Part shown: piece by piece, positions 25,918 through 34,982 of the stretch | How the letters are laid out: every line of letters starts with the position of its first letter | Numbering within the stretch: position 1 is the stretch's first letter | Source: Lutibacter sp. | GTDB lineage: Bacteria; Bacteroidota; Bacteroidia; Flavobacteriales; Flavobacteriaceae | NCBI GenBank assembly: GCA_002733665.1 | Contig: NVWM01000003.1 | Coordinates: forward strand, 1 to 64,000 | Direction of reading: 5' to 3' | Length of the DNA: 64,000 nt | Notes under the pieces: generated by a model | What the model was told of the DNA's origin: nothing | Databases searched by the model: none | What the model saw: the letters and a program-made list of their open reading frames with translations, nothing else | Program-made: the position numbers and the translations under genes

Positions 25918-27206
25918 TGAAAACTATAAAATATCCAAAAAGAAAAGATTGGTCTGAACTATTAGCACGACCAGAATTTGAACGCAATCAATTTACGAAA
26001 GTAGTTTCTGACATTTTATCTGAGGTGAAATTAAAAGGAGATACGGCGTTATTTGATTTTACAAAGCAGTTTGATAAGGCTACTTTAAGTTCATTTGTAG
26101 TCAGTGAAAATGAAATAAATGAGGCTGTAAAGATTGTTTCAGAAGATTTAAAGAATGCCATAAAAATAGCTGCAACTAATATTGAAAAGTTTCATGCTTC
26201 TCAAAATATAGTAGAACCTATTATTGAAACAACTAAAGGTGTAAAATGTTGGAGAAAAAATGTGGCTATTGAAAAAGTTGGGTTATACATTCCAGGAGGA
26301 ACAGCACCATTATTTTCTACCATATTAATGTTAGGTATTCCAGCAAAAATAGCAGGATGTAAAGAAGTAATTTTGTGTACACCTCCAGATAAAAATGGAA
26401 AAATAAATCCTGCAATTTTATATACAGCATCATTAGTTGGTGCTACAAAAATATTTAAAGTTGGTGGCGCACAAGCAATAGCAGCAATGACTTATGGTAC
26501 GGAAACGATTCCTCAAGTATATAAAATATTTGGTCCTGGAAATCAATTTGTTGCAAAAGCAAAAGAGTTAGCTCAGCAAGAAGGTATTGCAATCGATTTA
26601 CCTGCAGGACCAAGCGAAGTGTTAATTATTGCCGATAAAACATGCAATCCATCATTTGTTGCAGCAGATTTATTATCACAAGCTGAACATGGCGCAGATA
26701 GTCAAGTCATTTTATTGTCTAATGATGAGAATGTTATCATCGAAGTCGATAAACAACTAGAAATACAATTGGCACAATTACCTAGAAAAAACTTCGCTAT
26801 AAAAGCCCTGGAAAACAGTCAATCTATTTTACTTGAAAACTTGGAAGGTTGTATTGATTTTAGCAATCAATACGCGCCAGAACATTTGATTATTGCTAGT
26901 GAATATGCTAATGAATTTATCGGCAAAATTATAAATGCAGGCTCTGTATTTCTTGGGAATTATAGTTGCGAAAGTGCTGGAGATTATGCAAGTGGAACAA
27001 ATCATACATTACCTACAAATGGTTATGCTAAGAATTATAGCGGAGTTTCATTAGATAGTTTTGTAAAGAAAATCACGTTTCAAAAATTAAATAAAGAGGG
27101 AATACTTGCCATAGGTCCAGCAATTGAATTGATGGCAGAAGCAGAACAATTATTTGCACACAAAAATGCAGTTACACTCAGATTAAAAGGACTTCAAGAT
27201 GTTTGA
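25914..27206 (+). CDS. hisD: Histidinol dehydrogenase
   Basis: HisD performs the last two steps, oxidising L-histidinol to L-histidine with NAD. The 430-residue sequence has the zinc-binding and catalytic segments LSQAEHGADSQ, DLPAGPSEVLI and YAPEHLI. It overlaps hisG by four bases at the start and hisC by eight bases at the end, which indicates coupled translation. Confidence 0.96.
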   Translation: MMKTIKYPKRKDWSELLARPEFERNQFTKVVSDILSEVKLKGDTALFDFTKQFDKATLSSFVVSENEINEAVKIVSEDLKNAIKIAATNIEKFHASQNIVEPIIETTKGVKCWRKNVAIEKVGLYIPGGTAPLFSTILMLGIPAKIAGCKEVILCTPPDKNGKINPAILYTASLVGATKIFKVGGAQAIAAMTYGTETIPQVYKIFGPGNQFVAKAKELAQQEGIAIDLPAGPSEVLIIADKTCNPSFVAADLLSQAEHGADSQVILLSNDENVIIEVDKQLEIQLAQLPRKNFAIKALENSQSILLENLEGCIDFSNQYAPEHLIIASEYANEFIGKIINAGSVFLGNYSCESAGDYASGTNHTLPTNGYAKNYSGVSLDSFVKKITFQKLNKEGILAIGPAIELMAEAEQLFAHKNAVTLRLKGLQDV

Positions 27207-28227
27207 TATAAATAAAATAATTCGGAAAAATATCTTCAATATGCAGGCTTATAGTTCTGCTAGAGATGAATTTAAAGGAAAAGCTGACATTTGGTTAGAT
27301 GCCAATGAGAATCCAAATGAGACGGAATTAAATAGATATCCAGATCCGTTACAATTGAAACTTAAAACTGAGATTTCGAAAATAAAGAATGTGCCATTAG
27401 AACAGATATTTATTGGGAATGGAAGTGATGAAGCAATTGATTTATTATTCAGAGCTTTTTGCGAACCTAGATTAAGCAAAGCCTATATTTTTCCACCAAC
27501 ATATGGAATGTACAAAGTTTCTGCGGCAATTAACAATATTGATTTGGTAGAATTGCCTTTGACAAAGACTTTTGAATTACCATCTTCTGAAAAGATTCTA
27601 TCAAATTTAAAATCTGATGGATTGATATTTATTTGTTCGCCAAATAATCCTACAGGAAATTCAATGGATTCTGAACGCATCAAAGAAATTGCTACTAATT
27701 TTAACGGATTAATAGTTGTTGATGAAGCGTATATTGATTTTTCTATTAATAAAAGTGCAATTTCACTGCTTCAAGAGATTCCAAATCTAGTGGTATTACA
27801 GACTTTTAGTAAAGCCTATGGTTTGGCTGGCGCAAGAGTGGGAACTGCATTTGCAAGTCCAGAAGTCATTTCAATATTAAATAAAATTAAGCCTCCGTAT
27901 AATATCAATTCTTTGAGTATCGATGCTGCGCTAAATGTTATCAAGAATAAGGAATCTATCCAAAATCAGATAGACGAAATCATTCTTGAGAGGGAAATAT
28001 TGAGAATTGCATTATCAAATTTAACCTGTGTAAATAAAATTTTCCCTTCTGATGCAAATTTCCTTTTAGTAGAATTTACAGATTCTCAATTAGTATTTGC
28101 TGAATTAATCAGTAAAGGAATAGTTGTTAGAAATCGAAACTCTCAAATTAAGAACTGTCTTAGAATTACTATTGGAACTAAGCGAGAGAATGAAAAATTA
28201 ATGAATGTTTTAAACGAAATAGTATGA
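27199..28227 (+). CDS. hisC: Histidinol-phosphate aminotransferase
   Basis: HisC is a PLP enzyme that transfers an amino group from glutamate to imidazole-acetol phosphate. The 342-residue protein has the PLP lysine Lys205 in TFSKAYGLAGAR, plus the cofactor-binding NPTG (149-153) and VVDEAYIDF (173-181). Its stop codon overlaps the start of the five-codon leader ORF (ATGA) that opens the element upstream of hisB. Confidence 0.95.
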   Translation: MFDINKIIRKNIFNMQAYSSARDEFKGKADIWLDANENPNETELNRYPDPLQLKLKTEISKIKNVPLEQIFIGNGSDEAIDLLFRAFCEPRLSKAYIFPPTYGMYKVSAAINNIDLVELPLTKTFELPSSEKILSNLKSDGLIFICSPNNPTGNSMDSERIKEIATNFNGLIVVDEAYIDFSINKSAISLLQEIPNLVVLQTFSKAYGLAGARVGTAFASPEVISILNKIKPPYNINSLSIDAALNVIKNKESIQNQIDEIILEREILRIALSNLTCVNKIFPSDANFLLVEFTDSQLVFAELISKGIVVRNRNSQIKNCLRITIGTKRENEKLMNVLNEIV

Positions 28228-28314
28228 AACGAGCATGCTAAAAGTTTTATCATTTAAGAGAATGATTAATAGCGAACAGCATGTGACCGTTAAAAAATAA
28301 TAAAAATTAAACAC
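28224..28314 (+). promoter_or_regulatory. Repeated leader element with MKRAC mini-ORF, copy 1 (before hisB)
   Basis: A 91-nt element lies between hisC and hisB. It opens with ATGAAACGAGCATGCTAA (28224-28241, MKRAC). It contains the conserved block ATGATTAATAGCGAACAGCA followed by TGTGACC (28262-28288), then an A/T-rich run to the hisB ATG. Two further copies lie in the same position and orientation before truB and mce. Confidence 0.75.
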
Positions 28315-29403
28315 ATGAAAAAAGTATTGTTTATAGATAGAGATGGCACTTTGGTAATTGAGCCTCCAGTTGATTATCAATTGGATAGTTTAGAAAAGTT
28401 AGAATTTTATCCAGGAGTTTTTCAAGGATTGTCAAAAATCGTGAATGAATTGGATTATGAATTGGTGATGGTGACCAATCAAGATGGATTGGGAACAGAT
28501 TCTTTTCCCGAGGCTACTTTCTGGCCTGCTCAAAACAAAGTAGTTCAAGCATTTGAAAATGAAGGAATCCTATTTTCTGAAATTCTAATTGACAAGTCAT
28601 TTCCAGAAGAAAATGCACCAACGCGCAAACCAAGAACTGGATTGCTGCAAAAATATATTTATGGAAATTATGATTTAGAAAACTCATTTGTCATTGGTGA
28701 TAGAAATTCAGATATAGAATTGGCAAAAAACTTAAAGTGTAAAGGTATTTTTATTGGTGATGAAAATGATAATGCAATACTTTCAACAACCAGTTGGAAT
28801 GAAATTTATCAGTATTTAAAATCTAAGCCACGAGTAGGGTATGTAAAAAGAGTGACTAAAGAAACCGAAATTGCAGTAGCAATAAATTTAGACGGAAATG
28901 GAAAAAATGAAATTTCTACAGGTATTGGCTTCTTTGATCACATGCTAGAGCAAATTGCAAAACATGGAACTATTGACTTAAATATCAATGTAAAAGGAGA
29001 TTTAGAAATCGATGAGCATCATACAATTGAAGATGTTGCAATCACTTTAGGAGAGGCTTTTATAAAAGCATTGGAATCAAAAAAAGCGATTGAAAGATAT
29101 GGGTTTTTATTACCTATGGATGATTGCTTAACTCAGGTTGCCATCGATTTTGGAGGAAGACCTTGGCTCGTGTGGGAAGCCGATTTTAAAAGAGAAATGA
29201 TTGGAGAAATGCCTACAGAAATGTTTATGCACTTTTTCAAATCTTTTACAGATACAGCAAAATGTAATTTGAATATTAAATCTGAAGGAGACAACGAACA
29301 CCATAAAATAGAATCTATTTTTAAAGCATTTGCCAAAGCCATAAAAATGGCAGTAAAGAAAACAGAAAATTATTCAATTCCAAGCACAAAAGGGATCATA
29401 TGA
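28315..29403 (+). CDS. hisB: Bifunctional histidinol-phosphatase / imidazoleglycerol-phosphate dehydratase
   Basis: This 362-residue fusion catalyses the sixth and eighth steps of the pathway. The N-terminal HAD-type phosphatase (about 1-165) has the DxD nucleophile pair Asp8/Asp10 (FIDRDGT). The Cys/His zinc loop of E. coli HisB is missing; the matching region reads [13 protein letters not shown]. The C-terminal dehydratase (about 175-362) has [22 protein letters not shown] and [13 protein letters not shown], which bind manganese. hisH starts within its stop codon. Confidence 0.95.
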   Translation: MKKVLFIDRDGTLVIEPPVDYQLDSLEKLEFYPGVFQGLSKIVNELDYELVMVTNQDGLGTDSFPEATFWPAQNKVVQAFENEGILFSEILIDKSFPEENAPTRKPRTGLLQKYIYGNYDLENSFVIGDRNSDIELAKNLKCKGIFIGDENDNAILSTTSWNEIYQYLKSKPRVGYVKRVTKETEIAVAINLDGNGKNEISTGIGFFDHMLEQIAKHGTIDLNINVKGDLEIDEHHTIEDVAITLGEAFIKALESKKAIERYGFLLPMDDCLTQVAIDFGGRPWLVWEADFKREMIGEMPTEMFMHFFKSFTDTAKCNLNIKSEGDNEHHKIESIFKAFAKAIKMAVKKTENYSIPSTKGII

Positions 29404-29978
29404 TAGCAATTATAGATTACAATGCAGGAAATGTAAGTTCGGTTCAGAATGCTCTAAAGAGGCTTGGATATGAGTCTATTATCACAAGAGATAAAGATGA
29501 AATATTGAGTGCTGACAAAGTGATTTTACCAGGAGTAGGAGAAGCAAGTACTGCAATGAGTTATCTAAAAGAATATGAACTTGATACTTTCATAAAAGAA
29601 ATCAAACAGCCGTTTTTGGGTATTTGTTTAGGAATGCAATTGATGTGTACTTCAAGTGAAGAAGGGACGACAGATTGTTTGGGTATTTTTAATGCGAGGG
29701 TTAAATTATTTCCTCCAAAAGAAAAAGTACCGCATATAGGATGGAATAGTTTGTACAAATTGAAAGGAGGTTTATTTAAGAACATAAATGCGCCTGAAGA
29801 TGTATATTTTGTGCATAGTTTTTATGCAGAATTATGCGAAGAAACAAGTGCAGAGTGCAATTATATATTTTCTTTTAGTGCTGCTTTACAGAAAGATAAT
29901 TTTTATGCGACTCAATTTCACCCAGAAAAATCGGCAACTGTTGGCGAACAAATACTTAAAAACTTTTTAGCGTTATGA
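29400..29978 (+). CDS. hisH: Imidazole glycerol phosphate synthase, glutamine amidotransferase subunit
   Basis: HisH releases ammonia from glutamine for the HisF cyclase. The 192-residue class I amidotransferase has the nucleophile Cys76 ([11 protein letters not shown]) and the His-Glu pair in QFHPEKS near residue 171. It overlaps hisB and hisA by four bases each (ATGA and ATGAG junctions), so the subunits are made in a coupled way. Confidence 0.96.
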   Translation: MIAIIDYNAGNVSSVQNALKRLGYESIITRDKDEILSADKVILPGVGEASTAMSYLKEYELDTFIKEIKQPFLGICLGMQLMCTSSEEGTTDCLGIFNARVKLFPPKEKVPHIGWNSLYKLKGGLFKNINAPEDVYFVHSFYAELCEETSAECNYIFSFSAALQKDNFYATQFHPEKSATVGEQILKNFLAL

Positions 29979-30688
29979 GAATAATACCTGCAATAGATAT
30001 CATAGATGGTAAATGTGTGCGACTCTCAAAAGGAGATTATAACACAAAAATAATATACAATGAAAATCCGCTTGAAGTTGCCAAGGAATTTGAAGACAAC
30101 GGAATTCAATATTTGCATTTAGTAGATTTAGATGGTGCAAAATCAAAGCAAATTATAAACTATAAAATATTAAAATCTATAGCCTCTAAAACGAATCTAA
30201 AAATAGATTTTGGAGGAGGATTAAAATCTAATAAAGATTTAGAAATAGCATTTGAAAGTGGTGCATCACAGGTTACTGGAGGAAGTATTGCAGCCAATAA
30301 TCCTAAATTATTTAAACAATGGATTTCAAAATATGGAAGCGAAAAAATCATTTTAGGGGCAGACTGTAACAACAGAAAAATTGCTACGAATGGTTGGTTA
30401 AAAGAATCGGATTTAGATGTGTTGGACTTTATTAAATCCTACGAAGAAAAAGGAATTTTATATGTAATCTGTACTGATATTGCAAAAGATGGTATGTTAC
30501 AAGGCACTTCCAATGATTTATATAAAGAGATCCTTCAAAAAACGGAAGTTAACTTGATTGCAAGTGGTGGCGTTTCTAGTATGGATGATTTATTGCAACT
30601 AAAAAAAATGGGTTGTGAAGGTGCGATACTTGGGAAGGCGATTTATGAAGGGAATATTTCACTTAAAGAATTGCAGAAATTATGCTAA
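29975..30688 (+). CDS. hisA: Phosphoribosylformimino-5-aminoimidazole carboxamide ribotide isomerase
   Basis: HisA isomerises ProFAR to PRFAR. The 237-residue (beta/alpha)8 barrel has the catalytic Asp8 ([14 protein letters not shown]) and the second aspartate in CTDIAKDGM. Phosphate-binding glycines occur in FGGGLKS and ASGGVSS. It overlaps hisF by seven bases. Confidence 0.95.
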   Translation: MRIIPAIDIIDGKCVRLSKGDYNTKIIYNENPLEVAKEFEDNGIQYLHLVDLDGAKSKQIINYKILKSIASKTNLKIDFGGGLKSNKDLEIAFESGASQVTGGSIAANNPKLFKQWISKYGSEKIILGADCNNRKIATNGWLKESDLDVLDFIKSYEEKGILYVICTDIAKDGMLQGTSNDLYKEILQKTEVNLIASGGVSSMDDLLQLKKMGCEGAILGKAIYEGNISLKELQKLC

Positions 30689-31437
30689 AGAAAAGAATTA
30701 TTCCGTGTCTAGATATCAAAGATGGAAGAACTGTAAAAGGTATAAATTTTGTTGATATTCAAGATGCTGGAGATCCAATAGAATTGGCTAAAAAATATGT
30801 ACAACAAGGCGCTGATGAATTGGTATTTCTAGACATTACAGCAACTATTGAAAAGCGTGTAACGTTAATAGAATTGGTTAAAAAAATTGCTCAAGAAATC
30901 AATATTCCATTTACAGTTGGTGGAGGAATCAACTCACTGGAAGATGCTGCAAGATTGATAAAAGCAGGCGCAGACAAAGTAAGTGTGAATTCGTCAGCAG
31001 TAAAAAATCCAAAATTAATCAAAGAGATTGCTGATAAATTTGGTTCGCAATGTGTCGTCGTCGCAATTGATACAAAGTTGATAGAAAAGGATTGGATGGT
31101 TTTTGTGCATGGCGGAAGAACGATTACACTTTTAAAAACATTGGATTGGGTAAAAGAAGTTGAAAGATTAGGAGCAGGAGAGGTGTTGCTTACTTCTATG
31201 AATAATGATGGTACTAAGAGCGGTTTTGCATTAGATATATCGTTTAGCGTAAGTAATTTAATTAATATTCCTGTGATTGCTTCAGGAGGTGCTGGTTCAA
31301 AGGAACATTTTGTTGATTTATTTAAAAACACCAACATAAGTGCAGGACTTGCGGCAAGTATTTTTCATTACGGTGAATTACCAATTCCTAAATTAAAAGA
31401 ATACTTGATACAGCAAAATATACCAATTAGAAAATAA
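30682..31437 (+). CDS. hisF: Imidazole glycerol phosphate synthase, cyclase subunit
   Basis: HisF uses ammonia from HisH to convert PRFAR into imidazoleglycerol phosphate and AICAR. The 251-residue barrel has catalytic Asp11 ([15 protein letters not shown]) and the second catalytic aspartate in VVAIDTK, about residue 131. Phosphate sites VGGGINS and IASGGAGS are present. hisIE follows after four bases. Confidence 0.96.
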   Translation: MLKKRIIPCLDIKDGRTVKGINFVDIQDAGDPIELAKKYVQQGADELVFLDITATIEKRVTLIELVKKIAQEINIPFTVGGGINSLEDAARLIKAGADKVSVNSSAVKNPKLIKEIADKFGSQCVVVAIDTKLIEKDWMVFVHGGRTITLLKTLDWVKEVERLGAGEVLLTSMNNDGTKSGFALDISFSVSNLINIPVIASGGAGSKEHFVDLFKNTNISAGLAASIFHYGELPIPKLKEYLIQQNIPIRK

Positions 31438-31441
31438 ACAT

Positions 31442-32029
31442 ATGAAAACAATAGATTTCACAAAAGGAGGCGGACTCGTTCCAGTAATTATACAAAATGT
31501 AAATACATTACAAGTATTAATGCTTGGGTATATGAATGAAGAAGCATATACTAAAACGAACAAAGAAAATAGAGTTACTTTTTTTAGCCGAAGCAAAAAT
31601 AGATTGTGGACAAAAGGCGAAGAATCTGGTAATTTTCTAGCCGTAAATGATATTCAGATTGATTGTGATAATGACACCATTTTAATTAAAGTAATCCCAA
31701 AAGGGCCTACATGTCACACAGGTTCTACCAATTGTTTTAATGAAGAAACTTCGAAAGGGTTTCTATACGAATTAGAACAGATAATACATCAACGAATTGA
31801 TGATAACGATGAAGAATCATACACCAACAAACTATTCAAAAGAGGAATAAATAAAGTGGCTCAAAAAGTTGGAGAAGAAGCTGTTGAATTGGTGATAGAA
31901 GCCAAAGATGACAATGCTGATTTATTTAAAAACGAAGCAGCAGATTTATTATACCATTATTTAATTTTATTAAAAGCAAAAGGGTTTAAGCTGACTGATA
32001 TTGAGGAAATATTGTGGGGTAGAAATTAA
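31442..32029 (+). CDS. hisI: Bifunctional phosphoribosyl-AMP cyclohydrolase / phosphoribosyl-ATP pyrophosphatase
   Basis: This 195-residue fusion (HisIE) carries out steps two and three. The cyclohydrolase half (about 1-105) has RSKNRLWTKGEESGN and the zinc/metal region DCDND with Cys residues in GPTCHTGSTNCF. The pyrophosphatase half (about 108-195) has KVGEEAVELVIEAKD. It is the last his gene. A duplicated gene end begins at its stop codon. Confidence 0.95.
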   Translation: MKTIDFTKGGGLVPVIIQNVNTLQVLMLGYMNEEAYTKTNKENRVTFFSRSKNRLWTKGEESGNFLAVNDIQIDCDNDTILIKVIPKGPTCHTGSTNCFNEETSKGFLYELEQIIHQRIDDNDEESYTNKLFKRGINKVAQKVGEEAVELVIEAKDDNADLFKNEAADLLYHYLILLKAKGFKLTDIEEILWGRN

Positions 32030-32127
32030 ATCCGTTGTATTTAATAACTTGATTAATACCAAAGAGGAGTTAACCAATAATTGGGAAATTCCAATTACGG
32101 AGAGTTGGCATAATCGGTTTTTGTGAT
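32028..32127 (+). pseudogene. Duplicated 3' end of the 24,224 gene, after hisIE
   Basis: Read from 32028 this stretch encodes KSVVFNNLINTKEELTNNWE and then IPITESWHNRFL with a stop. The last 33 codons of the gene at 24224-24706 encode the same peptide with few changes (TIVFNNLINTKEELADNWEI and so on). The copy has no start of its own and begins at the hisIE stop, so the complete his operon lies between a gene and a diverged copy of its tail. Confidence 0.85.
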
Positions 32128-32272
32128 TTTTAATTGTTTGCAAAGAACACTTACTACACTTCGCTATAAAGCAACTTGATTATTTAAAAAATTGTATTTA
32201 CTAATTGAACTTAAACTCATCTCCAATATAAAGATTTTCAATGCTTTATATTGAGAGAAACGATAAAGAAAC

Positions 32273-32364
32273 AGGAAAAACCCTAATAATTAAACAGGGC
32301 TTTTCCTTAGTAAAATTAAGGGTTTTACCTTGGTGATTTTCAGGGTTTTACATTGGTGTATTGT
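32273..32364 (+). promoter_or_regulatory. Array of four 23-bp phased operator-like repeats
   Basis: Units start at 32273 (AGGAAAAACC), 32296 (AGGGCTTTTCC), 32319 (AGGGTTTTACC) and 32342 (AGGGTTTTACA), exactly 23 bases apart. The last unit overlaps the likely -33 region (TTG at 32353) of the collagen-like lipoprotein gene. A similar array precedes the kinase/regulator operon. Confidence 0.75.
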
Positions 32365-32377
32365 GTTATAATTAATT

Positions 32378-32385
32378 GATATTTG
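32378..32385 (+). promoter_or_regulatory. -7 promoter box for the collagen-like lipoprotein
   Basis: GATATTTG is one base from TAnnTTTG, 22 bases after a TTG (32353-32355). The start codon is 30 bases further on. Confidence 0.45.
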
Positions 32386-32415
32386 TAACATAATACTAAT
32401 TTAAAACAATATATT

Positions 32416-32991
32416 ATGAAAAAATTAAAATTTTTAACGTACGGTATGATGGCATTAATGTTAGTCTTTGCAGTTGCTTGTGATGGCGATGATGGAGCAA
32501 CAGGACCTGCAGGTACTGCTGGAACTAATGGAACTAATGGAACTAATGGTACAGACGGAAATGCGAATGTTACAGTTATAAGCGTTCCAAACGGTGATGT
32601 TTCTTGGACTAGTGGAAGTTACCTAGGAACTACTACGAACACCTTTTCAATTACCGACACTGCTGTAAATCAAGATATTATCGATCACGGTACAGTACTT
32701 GGATATATGCTGCTTTTTGGTAACTGGTATGCATTACCATTCGAATGGCAAAATAATACCGGTTCATTGGATCAACATATTTTATTTAACTATGCTTTGG
32801 ATACTATAGTGATGCATGCGTATCAAACAAATGGAGTCTTAAATCCTGGCGCTACAGAATACCGATTTATGTTAATAACCGATAATACAGTAGGAAAAAC
32901 TAATACTAACGCATTAAGTCAATTAGAAGCTGCAGGAGTAGATGTAAACAATTACGAAGATGTAATGGACTATTATGGTCTAGAGTATTAA
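32416..32991 (+). CDS. Lipoprotein with short collagen-like repeat
   Basis: This 191-residue lipoprotein has its lipobox at Cys22 (VFAVACDGDDG). It is followed by about eight Gly-X-Y triplets (residues 27-49, GATGPAGTAG then GTN repeats). The rest (about 50-191) is an unrecognised globular domain rich in Asn, Thr and aromatics. The GTN triplets come from nearly identical DNA repeats and could vary in number. Surface location is likely. The phased operator array upstream suggests tight regulation. Confidence 0.75.
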   Translation: MKKLKFLTYGMMALMLVFAVACDGDDGATGPAGTAGTNGTNGTNGTDGNANVTVISVPNGDVSWTSGSYLGTTTNTFSITDTAVNQDIIDHGTVLGYMLLFGNWYALPFEWQNNTGSLDQHILFNYALDTIVMHAYQTNGVLNPGATEYRFMLITDNTVGKTNTNALSQLEAAGVDVNNYEDVMDYYGLEY

Positions 32992-33019
32992 AAAAGTTTG
33001 AGTTAGTTAATCACGAAAA

Positions 33020-33057
33020 AATTCGTAAATCTTAAAAAGGTTTACGAGTTTTTTTTA
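33020..33057 (+). terminator. Terminator of the collagen-like lipoprotein gene
   Basis: A 12-bp stem (AATTCGTAAATC / GGTTTACGAGTT, with G-U pairs) and 7-base loop is followed by a T run, about 30 bases after the stop. Confidence 0.8.
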
Positions 33058-33067
33058 TATAATGTTG

Positions 33068-33757
33068 CTATTTTAATCCTTCAATAAAACCTTCAACACT
33101 TTGAGCATCATCAACAGAGAAATCTCCAATCTTTGTTCTTCGTAAAGCGCTTAAATGGCCTCCTGAGTTTAATGCTTGTCCAAAATCAAAAGCCAACGAA
33201 CGAATATACGTTCCTTTACTACACACAACTCTAAAATCTATATTTGGCAAGTCAATATTTGTTATTTCAAAAGTTGAAATTGTGATTTTACGTGTTTTAA
33301 TTTCTACGGTTTCTCCTGCTCTTGCAATTTCATAGAGTTTCTTTCCGTCTTTTTTTAATGCAGAAAAAATTGGTGGTTTCTGATCTATTGTTCCAACAAA
33401 TTGCTTTGTAGTTTCATGAATCAGTTCGTCTGAAATATGGTCTGTAGGAAAAGTTTCATTGATTTCTGTTTCAAGGTCATAACTTGGTGTTGTTCCACCA
33501 ACAGTTATGGTTCCTGTATATTCCTTTTCTTGCGCTTGATAGGTGTCAATTTTCTTGGTGAACTTTCCTGTACACAATATCAATAATCCTGTTGCTAAAG
33601 GATCTAACGTTCCTGCATGACCAACTTTAATTTTTTTGATATTAAATTTTTGTCGTATTTCCCAACGCAGTTTATTCACTACTTGGAAGGAAGTCCAGTT
33701 TAATGGCTTGTCTATCAATAAAACTTGTCCGTTTTGAAAGTCTTCAAGTGTTTTCAT
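33068..33757 (-). CDS. truB: tRNA pseudouridine-55 synthase
   Basis: TruB makes pseudouridine 55 in the T arm of tRNAs. The 229-residue protein has the catalytic Asp52 in GHAGTLDPLATG and the RSLAFDFGQAL segment near the C-terminus. It lacks a PUA domain, as is common for short bacterial forms. It lies downstream of uppP; the gap holds a palindromic repeat and the MKRAC leader element. Confidence 0.94.
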   Translation of the reverse strand: MKTLEDFQNGQVLLIDKPLNWTSFQVVNKLRWEIRQKFNIKKIKVGHAGTLDPLATGLLILCTGKFTKKIDTYQAQEKEYTGTITVGGTTPSYDLETEINETFPTDHISDELIHETTKQFVGTIDQKPPIFSALKKDGKKLYEIARAGETVEIKTRKITISTFEITNIDLPNIDFRVVCSKGTYIRSLAFDFGQALNSGGHLSALRRTKIGDFSVDDAQSVEGFIEGLK

Positions 33758-33846
33758 GTGTCAATATTATTTTATTAAGTTGGTCACATGCTGTTCGCTA
33801 TTAATCATTTCTTTGGGGAATAAACTTTTTAACATGCTCGCTTCAT
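33758..33846 (-). promoter_or_regulatory. Repeated leader element with MKRAC mini-ORF, copy 2 (before truB)
   Basis: On the minus strand ATGAAGCGAGCATGTTAA (33846-33829) encodes MKRAC. The conserved block ATGATTAATAGCGAACAGCA plus TGTGACC (33808-33782) follows. The truB ATG is 89 bases from the mini-ORF ATG, against 91 for hisB and 88 for mce. Confidence 0.75.
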
Positions 33847-33853
33847 AATTGTC

Positions 33854-33932
33854 TGTCATTCTGAGTGAAACGAAGAATCTGAAAGCGACTCTTATGTTTT
33901 TTAATAGATTCTTCACTTTGCTCAGAATAACA
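33854..33932. repeat. Palindromic dispersed repeat after uppP
   Basis: TGTCATTCTGAGTGAAACGA starts the element and TTTGCTCAGAATAACA ends it, with the inner arms GAAGAATCT and AGATTCTTC. It ends exactly at the uppP stop codon and resembles the copy at 21,194. Confidence 0.75.
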
Positions 33933-34727
33933 TTAGTTCATTAAGGCGAATGTTATTGCAACTGCTCCAATAATTGCACAATACAATGCAAAATAAGAGA
34001 GTTTGCTCTTTTTGACCAATGAAATCATCCAAGTACAAGCAAATAATCCTGAGACGAATGCTGCTAAAAATCCAACTGAGAAAACTCCTATTTGTGAACT
34101 TTCAAAACTTATTTCTCCTCCTAAAATATCCTTGGCTACTTTCCCAAAAATCAGTGGAACAACCATCAAAAATGAAAATTTGGCTGCTTTTGTTCGGTCA
34201 ATTCCTAATAAAACTGCTGTTGATATTGTGGCTCCTGAACGTGAAATTCCTGGTAACATTGCGATCGCTTGCGAAACACCAATCACAAATGCACTTCCAA
34301 AAGAGGTGTTTTTATTAGTGTTGGTTGCCTTATCAGCAAATAAAAGTAACAAGGCTGTAATTAGCAGCATAAAACCTACGAGTAAAATTTGACCGCCAAA
34401 AAAAGATGCTAATTTTTCTTCAAAAAAGAAACCAATCATCGTTGCAGGAAGCATGGAAACAATAATTTTTAAGGAAAATTGTGTTTCTTCATTCCATTTA
34501 AACTGGAATAATCCTTTAAAAATTTCAGCAATTTCTTTTCTGAAAACTACCATCGTACTCAATGCTGTTGCAAAATGTAAAATTACTGTGAATGTAAAAC
34601 TCTCTTCAGGCAGAGAATTATCGCCTAAAATAGCTTTCATCAATTCTAAATGTCCACTCGATGAAACAGGTAAAAACTCTGTTAAACCTTGAATAATTCC
34701 TAAAATAATAGCCTCTAAATAACTCAT
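33933..34727 (-). CDS. uppP: Undecaprenyl-diphosphatase (UppP/BacA family)
   Basis: UppP dephosphorylates undecaprenyl diphosphate to recycle the lipid carrier for peptidoglycan and other glycans. The 264-residue membrane protein starts with the family signature IILGIIQGLTEFLPVSSSGH (about 7-26). The second motif LPGISRSGATIS lies near residue 160. About eight membrane segments. Its ATG shares one base with the stop of the DUF3098 gene. Confidence 0.95.
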   Translation of the reverse strand: MSYLEAIILGIIQGLTEFLPVSSSGHLELMKAILGDNSLPEESFTFTVILHFATALSTMVVFRKEIAEIFKGLFQFKWNEETQFSLKIIVSMLPATMIGFFFEEKLASFFGGQILLVGFMLLITALLLLFADKATNTNKNTSFGSAFVIGVSQAIAMLPGISRSGATISTAVLLGIDRTKAAKFSFLMVVPLIFGKVAKDILGGEISFESSQIGVFSVGFLAAFVSGLFACTWMISLVKKSKLSYFALYCAIIGAVAITFALMN

Positions 34728-34978
34728 TATTTTTTAGACTTGGCAAGTATTGCATACACCTCAATCGCAAGACCAATCAACACTAAAGTTGGTGCTAATC
34801 TTATTCTACGAAAACTATAAATCTCTTCGTTAAACACATTTGGATCTTCACTTCCGCCTCCAGACATCAATATAAATCCAAGTGCAATAACCGCTAAACC
34901 AATAAGCATTATTGTGTAGTTTTTCTTTTCAAAAAGAAATGCTCCTTTCTCTTCTTTTTTGTCCTTTTTATCTGCCAT
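34727..34978 (-). CDS. DUF3098 small membrane protein
   Basis: This 83-residue protein has a charged N-terminus (MADKKDKKEEKG) and two membrane segments (about 22-40 and 61-78). Proteins of this type lie between ftsX and uppP in many Bacteroidota. It starts 4 bases after ftsX. Function unknown; the position suggests a cell-division or cell-wall role. Confidence 0.8.
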   Translation of the reverse strand: MADKKDKKEEKGAFLFEKKNYTIMLIGLAVIALGFILMSGGGSEDPNVFNEEIYSFRRIRLAPTLVLIGLAIEVYAILAKSKK

Positions 34979-34982
34979 ATCG

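Noticed and set aside
30891-31337. 148-codon minus-strand reading frame opposite hisF
   Set aside because: Antisense shadow of hisF; no independent start signal or domain.
32500-32560. GTN repeats of the collagen-like lipoprotein as a phase-variable tract
   Set aside because: The repeat unit is in multiples of three bases, so length change would alter triplet number but not the reading frame; size variation remains possible.
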